Positions 1 to 11,262 of a stretch of DNA of 64,000 nucleotides are shown piece by piece. Every line of letters starts with the position of its first letter. The stretch's first letter is position 1. The DNA is from Aspidapion aeneum (Eukaryota > Arthropoda > Insecta > Coleoptera > Brentidae). The translations under genes were made by a program, and so were the position numbers. Under the pieces are notes generated by a model. It made no database searches. It was not told where the DNA came from and saw nothing but the letters and a program-made list of their open reading frames with translations. The stretch lies in the NCBI GenBank assembly GCA_963576565.1, contig OY755044.1, positions 47,883,134 to 47,947,133 of the forward strand, in the 5' to 3' direction.

Positions 1-51
1 ATGTTCAAGGGATTTCAGAAAACATAAGACGAAAGGGGAAATCTGATAAGG
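1..51 (+). pseudogene. Penelope-like element, RT C-terminal fragment (left palindrome arm)
   Basis: Frame 3 reads VQGISENIRR, the same peptide as in the right-arm PLE fragment at 12490..12850 on the minus strand. In PLEs this sits at the end of the reverse transcriptase, before the GIY-YIG nuclease. It runs off the left edge of the window and is cut at base 52 by the hAT-like element; the PLE resumes at 9014. Confidence 0.7.
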
Positions 52-808
52 CAGTGGCGAGGCGTAAGGATTTTTTTAAGGTTGACAGAAGAAATGAAAA
101 AAAAATACAAAAAAAAATATATTTTTATTTTGCATAAAAAGTACAACAAATATTTATATTAATAGTGTACAGTAACTCTCAAACTGTATTAAAAATAATA
201 GTCTGCGTATTTTACTAGTAGTAAAATGGTCAATAACACTTTCCTTAAAATTTGGATATTAGAAATTTTATGTACACAAAAATGGAAAAATTAAACAATT
301 AATTTTGTCTGGCGTCGACACCGACACATACGTATGGAAACCATATACGTAGTATTTCCATACTCCTTGTTACCCATTTACACAATGGCTGGCATTTGAT
401 GCAAACATTCAGAAATAAAGATACGAAAAATGCACAGACACCAAATTTACATAGATAGAGTTTTTGTCAACTCTGAGCCGATGATTTGACGTGACGAATA
501 CAAGAATAAAATATGTATTCGTAAAAGTATAACCAATTAGGACATTTTATCTTAAGGACCGGAAAAAGGATAGACTTATACCCACTGACATTGCTATTTC
601 AAATATGTTTGCATTATGCATCATAAGGTACCGTAGGTATTGCCATAATACGTACTATAAGGAAATAATATGCATATATAATTGAAAGCAACCAATCAGG
701 TCATTTTTGCTTAAGGACCGCAAGAACTCATGTTTGCATCATGAATTGGCAATTACCGTGGGTATTGGAATATTATGTATATGATGGAAACAACTGCAAA
801 ATTAATTG

Positions 809-1787
809 TGTAAGATTCGTATTTTTTAACTTGCCTTTTTTGCAATGGGTATCAACCAAGGTAGCACCAATCACTGTTATACCATTTTAATTGTCATTTG
901 TCACTTCCGTTCTTAATTAGCTTGACAGGCAGGCGTCAGGTACCATAAAAATAAAACAATAAACTTACTCATCTGCTCAATTATTCATAAACTTAAAGTT
1001 TACTCACCGGGGGCCTCATGCCGCCCTTCCATGCAAGTTCACTATCGTACATTCCATTAACAATAAAATCAGATATAATTTGGGTAATACTTTTAATCTT
1101 CTTTCTTCAGCATGCTACCCTAAAATAGTATGAGGGCTTCCCCTGGACGCTTAATTGCCGCTAAACAATTAGCATCCCAACATCCAAGTGATAAGGTTAT
1201 CTTTTACTGAAACCTTCCACCTTGATGTGTCATTTAGAAAGCATGTAAGAACCCATAAAACTTACAGATCCTCTAATCTGAAGGAACGCCGGTAGGCACT
1301 AACAGCCTCTTAGGTTTTTCTCAGTGGCCCGCCATAATGCGCACTGCCTCAACAGTGATCCGCCATTATGCGCTACACTACTCAACAGTGGTCCGCCATA
1401 ATGCGCACTGCCTCAACAGTGATCCGCCATTATGCGCTACACTGCTCTTTCACAAACTATCTCACTTTTCACTACTGAACTACATTCTCTCTTTTTATAT
1501 TAAACTCTATGCTTGCTTCGCAACACCCAAAACACTTGAACTTTTACCCGTCTTTACTGGGCAATATCTAACTTCTCAATAATCCTCATATCTTAATGTT
1601 TTATTCTATATAATGCTTTTTGCCTGCCTGCCTTTTTAGTCAGCATAAAATAAATAGGTGGGTGTCAATAATTATATTAAGAGGGGGTTTCAACTAATGA
1701 ATAATAATTAAAGAATATTTCAGGTATATTTATGTTAAATACAGAAAAAGGTAACTAAAAACTAATTGATTAAAAATATACGTTACA
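809..1787 (-). repeat. 3' LTR of gypsy-1
   Basis: 979 bp, nearly identical to 6737..7699. By eye there are about eight substitutions and two 8-bp length differences. It contains about two copies of a 62-bp unit (around 1329..1445) carrying CCGCCATAATGCGCACT and its near-inverted partner CCGCCATTATGCGC. The short reading frame at 1337..1582 is a by-product of this repeat, since it recurs in both LTRs and resembles no protein. Confidence 0.92.
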
Positions 1788-1824
1788 TTCGGCCATCCTG
1801 ATAATAGTCACGTCCTCGTGACTG

Positions 1825-2439
1825 CTACTCAGAATCACTAGGAAGAATAACTCCATCTTCGTCTTGTTCACTGGGACTATCTGTATCGTCGGAAACTCCA
1901 CCTGGAGGTATCCAAGGTTTCATGCGATCCACAGCTATTACATTATCGTATTTTTTTTTTGTGTGACTACGGGTAGATGATGGCATATCTTGCACACGGT
2001 ATCTGTCATTTGGTAAAACTGTTTTTATTATCATTGGGCCTGCATATTTGGGGGTTAATTTAGTACTCTGCCCCTCTGCATATTTATTCATTTGAATCAG
2101 CACAAGTTTACCAACTTTATACTTCATCGCTTTCTTTCTAGTTTTATCAAATCGGCGTTTTTGTACTTGTTGATTATCTTTGATTCTGGATGAAACTTCT
2201 TTTCTTATGGCCTCAATATCTTCATTTACTTGATTTAGATTAGGCTCTGCTGTTAAGACACAATCTTGTTTTGCTCTTGGTGTATAGCCCATTAAAAATT
2301 GATTTGGAGACTTTTTTGTAAACTGTATTGTTAATTGTAAACTGTATTTTGTTAATTTGATGATCCCATGTATCTTCGCTTTCACTGGTGGTTGATAATG
2401 CTGATAATATTGTTCGGTTAAGTCTTTCGACTTGACCAT
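1825..2439 (-). pseudogene. gypsy-1 integrase C-terminal region
   Basis: A 204-codon frame whose lower half reads like the integrase C-terminal part of gypsy elements: a basic stretch, KVGKLVLIQ, then KYAGPMIIKTVLPNDRYRV, resembling the GPY/F module that follows the catalytic core. It ends in an acidic tail (DSPSEQDEDG). It is out of frame with the catalytic core at 2240..2851; the shift lies near 2300..2340. No env-like gene lies between it and the 3' LTR 37 bp away. Confidence 0.8.
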
Positions 2440-2851
2440 TGGCTCTTGGGGTTGCTACAGAATTTAAGATTAGTTGAGTGTTATGTTGTTTGCAAAAATC
2501 CTTAAAACTCTTAGATGTAAAGGCTGTGCCACGATCAGTAATAATTCGTGTTGGGACGCCATACATATCAAAGATTGATTCTAAAAATTTAATAACAAAT
2601 TGACTTTTTGTGGATTTTACAGGCTTTAATAAAACGTATTTTGTAAAAGCATCGATAATAACGATTAAATGTATGTTGCCTTTGGGGGTTTTCTGAAATG
2701 GTCCTAGATGATCAATGTGTATAGTATGGAATGGTACAGGTATTTTAGCTATTGGATGAAGATAACCTTCTCTACGTCTACGACCTGAAGGAAGTTTATT
2801 ATAAAGACATGGAATACAACTAGCGATATACTTTTCAACGTAGTTACGCAA
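2240..2851 (-). pseudogene. gypsy-1 integrase catalytic core
   Basis: DDE-type retroviral integrase core. The three acidic residues lie in IDHLGPF, IITDRGTAF and NGQVERLNR. The CxxC of the amino-terminal zinc finger (CIPC) is in this frame, but its histidine pair (DDAGHFAIEKT) lies in the previous frame, so a 1-nt shift near 2850 splits the zinc finger. A second shift cuts the C-terminal part. In a working element this enzyme joins the cDNA ends to host DNA. Confidence 0.85.
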
Positions 2852-4002
2852 TATTTTTCACAGAGTTTCTTCAGAGTTTTCTCAATTGCAAAATGACCTG
2901 CATCATCATGACACCACTGAACTACTTGTCTTCGGAATCCTTGAGGTACGACCCATTGAATTCCGAAGGCAGTTATTCTGTAAACTCTCCCTTTACGCAA
3001 GGCATAGTTTTTATATATTGATTTTTCGTAATCACTTTCTGGTGGCTTTGACAAGATATCAAAAATTAACTTAATCTTTTCGTCGGTTAATTGTGCAGAG
3101 AGTATCCAATCTGCTTCTTCAATTTTTAAAATGTAATTTTCAGTCGGAGGCTTTTCAGATGGGTTTGGGTTGCGGCTAAGTGCACCTGCATGTTGCATTC
3201 TCTTTCCCGGACGATACTCTACAGTAAAGGTGTATTCTTGAATTTGTAACCACCAACGTGCTATTCTTGGTATTAAATCTCTTTTTGAACTGGCAGTCTT
3301 AAGAGCATTACAGTCAGTAATTACCTTAAAATTAATACCAAGCAAATATACTCTAAATTTTAAGAGAGATTCTACCACAGCCAAAGTTTCAAGTTCATAA
3401 GAGTGATAACGACTTTCTGCTTTGTTAGTGTGTCTACTATAATATGCAACTGGATTCAATTCACCATTATGTCTTTGTAATAAGATACCAGCTATTCCAC
3501 TTTGACTAGCATCTGTATGAACTTCTGTCTCAGCAGTAGGAGAATAAATAGCTAGTATTGGTTTTTTAATTAATTGTTCTTTTAAGATGTTAAAAGCGTT
3601 GTTTTCCTTTTCTCCCCAAGTAAACTCGCAATTTTTACGCGTTAGTAGAGTTAGTGGTTTTGATAATGCTGCATAATTTTTGACAAATTTTCTAAAGTAC
3701 CCAGTAAGACCTAAAAACTGTCGCACATTTTTAACGTTAGTTGGTGTAGCAAAATTCTTAACTGCCTCAATTTTAGCAGCTCCTGGTCTTACCGCTGAGT
3801 CATGAATTTCCAAACCTAAATAATTTATTGTTGTATGTAGAAAGGCACATTTGGATAAGTTCAAAGTCAAATTTTCTTCTCTAAAAATGCTCAATATAGT
3901 ACGTAGACTTTTTAGATTTTCTTCTGGTTCTTTACTTGGTATAATTACGCCATCTAAATATACTGCGGCAATATCTCTATAGGGTGTTAGTATTTTATTC
4001 AT
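2749..4002 (-). pseudogene. gypsy-1 reverse transcriptase C-terminal half and RNase H
   Basis: Continues the RT from the fragment above in the same frame, separated by one TGA at 4006..4008. The RT active-site box reads YLDG instead of YLDD (3949..3960), so one of the two metal-binding aspartates is lost. The connection domain (VRQFLGLTGYFRKFVKNYA) and RNase H follow (TEVHTDASQSG, YELETLAVV, FKVITDCNAL). The last RNase H acidic motif reads HAGALSRNP where HADALSRNP is usual. The frame ends with the first half of the integrase zinc finger. Confidence 0.88.
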
Positions 4003-4005
4003 TAA

Positions 4006-5286
4006 TCATTGAAACACTGCAGGTGCATTACACAGGCCAAACGGCATTCGATTAAATTCATAATGCCCCTCCGGTGTTACAAACGCTGTAAGATGTTTAC
4101 TATTATTTGCTACAGGAATTTGATGGTATCCTGAACTTAGATCTAAACTAGTAAAAATAGTGCAACCACTTAACTTGTCAATTTGATCGTCTATACGAGG
4201 AAGTGGATATCGGTCTTTGACAGTTTTAGAGTTAAGTTTTCTGTAGTCTATGCACATTCTATCTTCTCCGTTTTTCTTTTTAACTAATAGTATTGGAGAT
4301 GAATAAGTTGATTCTGATTCCTGTATAATACCAGCTCCTAATAAGTCCTTAATCATTTCTCTCACTTTCTGCTTTTCCATTTCTGCCAATCGGTAGGGTT
4401 TGTAAGTAAATGATTTATTATCTAAAAGTTTAATTTCTAATTCTGCAGACTTAGAAACACCTAAATTTTTATTCTTGTCGAAAAACAGTTCTCTAAACTC
4501 TTGCAATAACTTTATCAGCTCTAATCTTATTTGTTCATCCTGTGTACCAATATTAATACTATTTTCATCCAACAGAGGTAAAGTTTCTAGATTTAATGCA
4601 AAAATCTTCTCTTCGCTTTCGACTTTGCTAGGTTCACAAGGATATGCCCTAACAATTGGGTGTTTTGTATTTAATGTAAGCTCTTTTCCTGATAAATTAA
4701 TTATTGGAATAATTGTGTTCCCATTTTCTGTGTGATGAATAAGAATTCTTGGAATGGCATATTCTTTTCCAACTTGGTATCTACCACACGCTTTAATATA
4801 AAGTTCACCTTTAAAAGGAATTTTTGTAAAAACTTGTAAATTTCCAACATAACCTGGAGGAATCGTTGTTGTTTTAGATAAAAACAATTCAACCTTATTT
4901 ACTGTTGTTGGTTGTTTGGATTCATTGAAAATTAATTTGTTACTATATTTAATGACAACAACCCCTGGTTGTTCGGTAAAAGTTTGACCCACTAGAACAG
5001 GAACTTCTTGAAGATGATCCGGGACAATTAAACAATCAACAACTCTTTTAACATTATCGACTTTGATTTTAATTTGAGTTTTTCCCAATGTCCTTGTTTG
5101 ATTTAAACCATAGCCCTTGATGATAACATCGCAATCATTTATTTTTAAATTTAGTTCTTTGGCATTACTTAGACTAATAAGATTGCATGAAGCACCAAAA
5201 TCTATAAAAGCTTTAATGGGTTGATCATTGGCAAAAATGTTCTTAAAATATTTTTGGTTGTTTATTGTAGACAGTCACAAGACCTT
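4006..5286 (-). pseudogene. gypsy-1 protease and reverse transcriptase N-terminal half
   Basis: Protease is read at about 5090..5230 with IDFGASCNLI, a variant of the D[TS]GA active site. RT follows with ILLVKKKNGEDRMCIDYRKL, DRYPLPRIDDQ, TIFTSLDLSSGYHQIPV (motif A aspartate intact) and FNRMPFGLCNAPAVFQ, then a TGA. The frame equals that of gag, and TAA and TGA codons lie between them (5275..5289), so gag-pol may once have been a single reading frame or used readthrough. The uninterrupted stretch begins upstream of the first possible start at 5088. Confidence 0.87.
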
Positions 5287-6213
5287 TTAATTTTTATTCT
5301 GGCTTGTAGGTTGTTGCTTCTTAACGAGACATTCCTGAGATCGATGACCAAAACGCTGGCAGCTATAGCACTGTACTCTTCCGCATTGGAAAGCTCTATG
5401 TCCAACTTGGTGACATCTGCGACATGTAGTTCTATATTTGTAATTAGTAACTTGTCCTTGGAAGCGGCTTGTTCTTTTCAAAAGAGCTGGAGGAGATCTA
5501 AAACCTCTTGACGTGCTGGGTTGAGATTGTATGTCACATGACCTTAAATAACTCAGCAATGCTTCAGGTGTCTGAAAATTGCTTGATCTCCCAGAAGTTT
5601 GTACTGCTGTATCTGTGATTCCACCAATTAAACATGACACTGCATCGGGTCCATAAATTTTACATTCGTTCAAATGAGCCAATTTTTCGTAGTAATAGCA
5701 AAGATAAGTTTCATTTGGCTGCTTGTCTCTGTTTACGACTTTCTTCAAACTTCCGAAAAAGTCGGTATGTGGCGGAAAAGCTTTATGCAATTCAATCTTC
5801 CATTCTTCCCATGTATACTGAATTGTTGGCAAACTTCGGTACCAAATCTCAGCAAGTCCTTTTAGTTTGGCAGTTGCGTGGTATACTGTGGTTTCATCAT
5901 CCCAGTTGTAAAGGTTTTTTATTTCATCAATTCTATTGCACCACTTATCAATGGATTGATGACAGTCTTCTGGATTAAAGACTGGTACTATGGTGTAATG
6001 CGGGCTTAAGATTTTTCGTGCAGATCGTTCATTGTTAGCTGTGACCTGCATTTCCATTACTTTAACCAAATTTTTAACCACGTCCGTCAATTCATTATTA
6101 CTAAGACCTAAGGACGATGTCTCGGATGTTACGCCACTGGTTTCAGTATTGACTCGCTGTCTTTTCGCCACGGGACCAGCTGTAGCACGTGTCTCGTGTC
6201 TGTTGTTTGACAT
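5287..6213 (-). CDS. gag: gypsy-1 Gag
   Basis: Capsid/nucleocapsid protein, about 308 codons from the ATG at 6213; an in-frame start exists 13 codons upstream at 6252. The middle has the retrotransposon Gag fold signature (IDKWCNRIDEIKNLYNW, LKGLAEIWYRSL, WEEWKIELHKAFP). Two CCHC zinc knuckles end the protein: CRRCHQVGHRAFQC and CYSCQRFGHRSQEC. The N-terminus is basic and polar (AKRQR). The frame is intact, unlike pol. It would coat the element RNA in virus-like particles. Confidence 0.85.
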   Translation of the reverse strand: MSNNRHETRATAGPVAKRQRVNTETSGVTSETSSLGLSNNELTDVVKNLVKVMEMQVTANNERSARKILSPHYTIVPVFNPEDCHQSIDKWCNRIDEIKNLYNWDDETTVYHATAKLKGLAEIWYRSLPTIQYTWEEWKIELHKAFPPHTDFFGSLKKVVNRDKQPNETYLCYYYEKLAHLNECKIYGPDAVSCLIGGITDTAVQTSGRSSNFQTPEALLSYLRSCDIQSQPSTSRGFRSPPALLKRTSRFQGQVTNYKYRTTCRRCHQVGHRAFQCGRVQCYSCQRFGHRSQECLVKKQQPTSQNKN

Positions 6214-6736
6214 GCCCTCTATAAAAAAATACACCCTGTATCTTGGACACAAAACACACTCAATAATTTAAAATAACTGTTGTTTTGTTTAATCAAACGC
6301 CAATAGGTTAATTGTAAAGAAATCTTACCTTTGAATGCACTTTTCACTAAAACTTTCGAACAATAACTCTCTAATATTTTTATAACGGTTCAAATATTAG
6401 AACTAGATTCAATAAAGAAAACAATTCTTCGAATACTTTTGTAAGCATTTGCAAGCACTATCTAGGTATTTTGTTTGTTTTTTTATAAACATGGGTATCG
6501 GAATCGCCAAAACCTATCGGTATCAAAACAAAACATATCGGTCGCAAAGATGCCGCATCCTATAATTTTTATTGCTTTTAAGTCATGGCCAAGTGCCTAA
6601 ATAAAATTCTATAAACAACCATAGATAACTAATACAAAGCTGGCTCTAATTAAGTGTAAATAAATCTGAATTATTTTTTCAAAACTCTTTTAACAGTGAT
6701 TGATCATAGTAATTGGTCTATAACCCCACACCTGAA
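6214..6736 (-). other. gypsy-1 leader between 5' LTR and gag
   Basis: About 520 bp without ORFs. No clean primer-binding site lies directly beside the LTR. On the minus strand the LTR end is followed by TTCAGGTG and then TGGGGTTATAGACC, which begins with the TGG expected of a tRNA 3'-CCA complement but is offset by about 8 nt. The priming tRNA is unassigned. Confidence 0.5.
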
Positions 6737-7699
6737 TGTAAGGTTCGTCTTTTTTAACTCACCTTTTTTGCAATGGGTATCAACCAAGGTAGCACCAATC
6801 ACTGTTATACCATTTTAATTGTCATTTGTCACTTCCGTTCTTAATTAGCTTGACAGGCAGGCGTCAGGTACCATAAAAATAAAACAATAAACTTACTCAT
6901 CTGCTCAATTATTCATAAACTTAAAGTTTACTCACCGGGGGCCTCATGCCGCCCTTCCATGCAAGTTCACTATCGTACATTCCATTAACAATAAAATCAG
7001 ATATAATTTGGGTAATACTTCTTTCTTCAGCATGCTACCCTAAAATAGTATGAGGGCTTCCCCTGGACGCTTAATTGCCGCTAAACAATTAGCATCCCAA
7101 CATCCAAGTGATAAGGTTATCTTTTACCGAAACCTTCCACCTTGATGTGTCATTCAGAAAGCATGTAAGAACCCATAAAACTTACAGATCCTCTAATCTG
7201 AAGGAACGCCGGCAGGCACTAACAGCCTCTTAGGTTTTTCTCAGTGGCCCGCCATAATGCGCACTGCCTCAACAGTGATCCGCCATTATGCGCTACACTA
7301 CTCAACAGTGGTCCGCCATAATGCGCACTGCCTCAACAGTGATCCGCCATTATGCGCTACACTGCTCTTTCACAAACTATCTCACTTTTCACTACTGAAC
7401 TACATTCTCTCTTTTTATATTAAACTCTATGCTTGCTTCGCAACACCCAAAACACTTGAGCTTTTACCCGTCTTTACTGGGCAATATCTAACTTCTCAAT
7501 AATCCTCATATCTTAATGTTTTATTCTATATAATGCTTTTTGCCTTTTTAGTCAGCATAAAATAAATAGGTGGGTGTCAATAATTATATTAAGAGGGGGT
7601 TTCAACTAATGAATAATAATTAAAGAATATTTCAGGTATATTTATGTTAAATACAGAAAAAGGTAACTAAAAACTAATTGATTAAAAATATACGTTACA
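6737..7699 (-). repeat. 5' LTR of gypsy-1
   Basis: 963 bp with TGTAA...TTACA termini. It carries the same 62-bp duplicated unit as the 3' LTR. ATTG follows at 7700..7703 as the target duplication. The small frame at 7257..7502 is the same LTR by-product seen in the other LTR. Confidence 0.92.
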
Positions 7700-8165
7700 A
7701 TTGGTAAAAAAATTTTTTAAGTCACAGGCTTTTATAAAATGCACTAAAAATTAAAAAATAATTTTCTAACATTCTAATATTATCATAATAATAAAAGCGA
7801 TGGCCGACTGATGGAAATTTTGACGATGTTAGCACGATAAGATATCCGTATCAATTAAATATCACTATTTGCAAGAATCAATCTAGCAGAAAAATGCAGA
7901 GGTACCAAACCCACCCAACCCGACCCAAGATACCCCAGCATTTCTCTGACATAGATATGGCAATGGCATAACATTGCGGCACATCAAACATATTTTTGAT
8001 GACCTGCTATGTTGAATATTCTTTAAGTGTTTAGATCACAAATTTAGATAAAATTATGCTTTGATTTGCGGCTATCGCTTTTATTATTATGAAAATATTA
8101 GAATGTTTTAATGTTTAGTGCATTTTATAAAAGCTTGTGACTTAAAAAAAAATTTTTACCAATTT
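7700..8165. mobile_element. Foldback MITE (TTGGTAAAAAAAT termini), copy A
   Basis: About 465 bp with imperfect inverted arms of about 110 bp. Each arm contains TTATAAAATGCACTAAA or its complement and ATAATAAAAGCGATGGCC or its complement. The same element is at about 15348..15770 in reverse orientation, which supports mobility. No coding capacity. The gypsy-1 insertion lies at its left terminus. Confidence 0.7.
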
Positions 8166-8547
8166 ATTTTCTATTTTTTAGTCTCAGCTATCTACTCTAA
8201 CAAATGATATTTGTTCAATAACAGAACAGATGAGTTTATTCTAGATTATAATGTATTTTATTATTATTTAGTTATCTGGAAATACATTTTTTTATTGGGG
8301 GAAGGAGAGGGTGATGTAGAGATAGAAATATATTTTTTGTGTGGGCTGTATTGCCATCGGATTTTTATGCATATACCAAATTTTATAAAAGGATATTTTT
8401 TTCTTAATGTTGTATTGTCTTGGGACCACTATGTGTGTACCAAATTTCATCCAAATCGAATAATGGGAAATGTGTCAAAAACGCTTCACAAGATTTGATA
8501 GATAGTTAGACAGAACATCTGAAGCTAAATAAAAGCTTGTAATAAAA
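8166..8547 (+). repeat. Remainder of composite repeat, copy A
   Basis: Matches the reverse complement of 14272..15340: the block with TTATTGGGGGAAGGAGAGGG, one unit of the 129-bp repeat (CCAAATTTCATCCAAATCG, AATGGGAAATGTGTCAAAAA), then an end block GACAGAACATCTGAAGCTAA. The right edge at about 8547 is set by comparison with the empty site in the right palindrome arm (around 11735..11745). The frame at 8211..8498 has no protein-like features. Confidence 0.65.
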
Positions 8548-9013
8548 GACGTCGATTTAAATCAAAACAAAATATACACGCAGAGTCGAGTATACTTACG
8601 CTCAGCAAAATATTGCGCTTCGATATAAATTAATTATATGCGAAATGCACGCACTATCTAGCTGGCCGACTACACTAGACAAATAGCCGAATGTCTATTC
8701 CACTCGCTCTCTCCCCCGCCAAATTGTCGCGCTCTTGCGTTGAACTGTACCCTATAGCAGTGGTTTTAGAATACAATTTTTAATACGTCTACATCATCTA
8801 CACCGTGTTTTTTTCGAAGCACACTTTAGTTGAGAGGTGCGGGCCGTGCGGTGGGACCAGGATTGTCATTATTTTTGGTTTTTAGTTGTTAAATAATAAA
8901 AATAATAAATAATATACAAACAATAAATAGCATTAAGGAATATTTTTATGTAATAATATCCAAAATTTTGGGTAGGCACTGTCTACCTTGTCTACCCGTA
9001 CGCTTCGCCACTG

Positions 9014-9303
9014 CGATTAAAAGTTTTGTAACTAAAACACAACCAGAAAATCCCTCAAATAATAAGAAATGTATTTACCAACTCCCGTGTGAGTGTGGTA
9101 AATCATATTTAGGTGAAACGAAACGCCATCTTCAGGTTAGAGTAAATGAACGTTTAAAAAGTACCCAATTAGGAGATATTGAAAAATCCTGTTTAGCGGA
9201 TCATGCATGGTCAAATGATCACAGGATTCAATGGCCTGACGGTAAAGTTTTGCATAAGGAGTCGCATTGGCGAAAATGGAAGTTATTGAAGCTGCGTTTA
9301 TAA
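9014..9303 (+). pseudogene. Penelope-like element GIY-YIG endonuclease (left arm)
   Basis: Reads KKCIYQLPCECGKSYLGETK, the PLE version of the GIY-YIG nuclease signature, then the arginine-bearing helix (RHLQVRVNERLKS) and HAWSNDHRIQW. The catalytic glutamate region is reached only in another frame just after about 9270 (reads MEVIEAAF), so the domain is frameshifted. In PLEs this nuclease nicks the target for reverse transcription. The upstream hAT insertion separates it from the RT. Confidence 0.85.
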
Positions 9304-9932
9304 TGCAGAATTAAGAAATTTTCAGTCAACATGTGTACATAAGTAGTCAACAAGTGTACATATGGAAACCACTCCTTAAGGAAAACAAGCGCCTTAGGAT
9401 AAAAAGGGGGCAGGCCATCACACCTGACTGCACACCAAGTAGTATAACTACTTTTATTCAAGACCGATATTAAAATTTAAAGAATTTAAACGGGTGCCCA
9501 CGATCCATAAGAAATTGGCACGGTTCTTTGGTTCGGTTCAAACAAGTTCAAAGAAAAATAATCATATTTCGTAAACTAAAGACAAATTGACCAAAAAAAT
9601 AATTAACTTTGTTTAGCTGACTGTTAATTTAAGCCATTAAAAGAAAATGTAAAAAATCGTGCAAGATATGGGAGCTCTGCAAGTTTTAACAATTTTGTCA
9701 CACCTGTGTTTTGAGGCTTCTGTCAATATACGAATCCAATATCGGGCAAGAAAATATCGATAAATGAAAAGAGGGATGAAGAAGAAACAACAGGGTAGGT
9801 AATAATTTTATTATTTGTTAACAAGGTGCTTATCAAACAAGGAAATTAATATTTTTAAAATAATACTTAAGCATTTGAAACGAAAATGTCGATTATAACC
9901 TGGAATTCTTAGTTGTTATTTGAAATTTTAGC
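9304..9932 (+). other. PLE 3' flank inside the left arm
   Basis: No ORF with protein-like features. It contains the near-repeated motifs GTCAACATGTGTACATA and GTCAACAAGTGTACATA (9328..9362). It is mirrored in the right arm, so it belongs to the duplicated unit, probably PLE 3' untranslated or flanking DNA. Confidence 0.5.
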
Positions 9933-10344
9933 TTTAAATTAAAACATTTGAAAGCAAAAATTGATTGAATTGAAATCTACGTAGCTCGAATTTCTAGAAC
10001 TAACAAAACTAAACTGATTTGTAATAAATATCTGGCCGTTGCGTTGACTCACACAATTTCCTTTGTTTTCTTATTAACATAAAATTTGGCAAACGCGCTG
10101 ACGCAACAATGATACCAAGCTAAGCGAAAATTATACGATGTGGACGCAATTATGATAAGAAAGTGTCAAAAATATACAAGGGACGCAGCATTGAATGGCA
10201 AATAATTGGAAGCAATAATGTTTGTTTGTACAGTTTTTCGTATATTGCTATTTTTAGCCCAAAAATTACGAAAAATAGACGACTAATCCAGAAATTTCAA
10301 AAACTGAAATATATATTATTAACTGACAAATGTTTTAATTTATA
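9933..10344. other. Unpaired spacer at the centre of the palindrome
   Basis: About 410 bp with no inverted partner. AT-rich, and no recognisable gene or element. It marks the point around which the arms are mirrored. Confidence 0.6.
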
Positions 10345-10972
10345 GCTAAAATTCCAAATAACAACTAAGAATTCCAGGTTATAATCGACATTTTCGTTTC
10401 AAATGCTTAAGTATTATTTTAAAAATATTAATTTCCTTGTTTGATAAGCACCTTGTTAACAAATAATAAAATTGTTACCTACCCTGTTGTTTCTTCTTCA
10501 TCCCTCTTTTCATTTATCGATATTTTCATGCCCGATATTGGATTCGTATATTGACAAAGGCTCAAAACACAGGTGTGACAAAATTGTTAAAACTTGCAGA
10601 GCTCCGATATCTTGCACGATTTTTTACATTTCCTTTTAATGGCTTAAATTAACAGTAAGCTAAACAAAGTTAATTATTTCTTTGGTCAATTTGTCTTATG
10701 TTTACGGAATATGATTATTTTTCTTTGAACTTGTTTGAACCGAACCAAAGAACCGTGCCAATTTCTTATGGATCGTGGGCACCCGTTTAAATTCTTTAAA
10801 TTTTAATATCGGTCTTGAATAAAAGTAGTTATACTACTTGGTGTGCAGTCAGGTGTGATGGCCTGCCCCCTTTTTATCCTAAGGCGCTTGTTTTCCTTAA
10901 GGAGTGGTTTCCATATGTACACTTGTTGACTACTTATGTACATATGTTGACTGATAACTTCTTAATTCTGCA

Positions 10973-11262
10973 TTATAAACGCAGCTTCAATAACTTCCAT
11001 TTTCGCCAATGCGACTCCTTATGCAAAACTTTACCGTCAGGCCATTGAATCCTGTGATCATTTGACCATGCATGATCCGCTAAACAGGATTTTTCAATAT
11101 CTCCTAATTGGGTACTTTTTAAACGTTCATTTACTCTAACCCGAAGATGGCGTTTCGTTTCACCTACATATGATTTACCACACTCACACGGGAGTTGGTA
11201 AATACATTTCTTATTATTTGAGGGATTTTCTGGTTGTGTTTTAGTTACAAAACTTTTTATCG
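10973..11262 (-). pseudogene. Penelope-like element GIY-YIG endonuclease (right arm)
   Basis: Same domain as at 9014..9303, with only a few amino-acid differences (YVGET for YLGET, HLRVRV for HLQVRV). The N-terminal edge is the hAT-like element at 11263. It shares the frameshift before the catalytic glutamate region, so that lesion predates the duplication. Confidence 0.85.

Larger units (their letters stand above)
809..7699 (-). mobile_element. Decayed Ty3/gypsy LTR retrotransposon (gypsy-1)
   Basis: Complete element on the minus strand: 5' LTR 6737..7699, gag, protease-RT-RNase H-integrase, 3' LTR 809..1787. LTR ends are TGTAA...TTACA. The 4-bp target duplication ATTG is seen at 805..808 and 7700..7703. 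The order PR-RT-RH-IN marks Ty3/gypsy rather than copia. Coding capacity is lost through two stops between gag and protease, one stop inside RT, two frameshifts around integrase, and altered catalytic motifs in RT and RNase H. It sits at the edge of a composite repeat that had itself entered the hAT-like element. Confidence 0.93.
52..9013 (+). mobile_element. hAT-like non-autonomous element inserted in PLE, left arm, itself interrupted
   Basis: Terminal inverted repeats are CAGTGGCGAGGCGTA at the left and TACGCTTCGCCACTG at the right (14 of 15 matching), typical in form for hAT elements. Removing the later insertions (about 801..8547) leaves about 1.2 kb, the size of the uninterrupted copy at 11263..12489. 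Flanking 8-mers TGATAAGG and CGATTAAA match only partly, so the target duplication is weak. There is no transposase ORF. Inside are two related blocks of about 150 bp, around 530..660 and 690..790, both containing AACCAAT and CTTAAGGACCG. The hAT assignment rests on termini only. Confidence 0.6.
8548..9932 (+). repeat. Left arm (inner part) of large inverted duplication
   Basis: Reverse-complement match to 10345..11735, about 1.38 kb, with only scattered differences. The outer part of the arm is 1..800, matching 11746..12574. Because the same hAT insertion in the same PLE position is in both arms, the palindrome must have formed after that insertion. Confidence 0.85.

Noticed and set aside
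1337..1582. 81-codon frame, repeated at 7257..7502
   Set aside because: Part of the gypsy-1 LTR, driven by its 62-bp repeat; no protein similarity recognised.
5221..5978. Plus-strand frames opposite gypsy-1 gag
   Set aside because: Antisense shadows of the gag reading frame; no domain.
52..9013. Idea that 52..9013 is a Maverick/Polinton because of size and inverted ends
   Set aside because: The extra length comes from gypsy-1 and the composite repeat; the uninterrupted copy is 1.2 kb, and no polymerase B, integrase or capsid genes of that class exist here.
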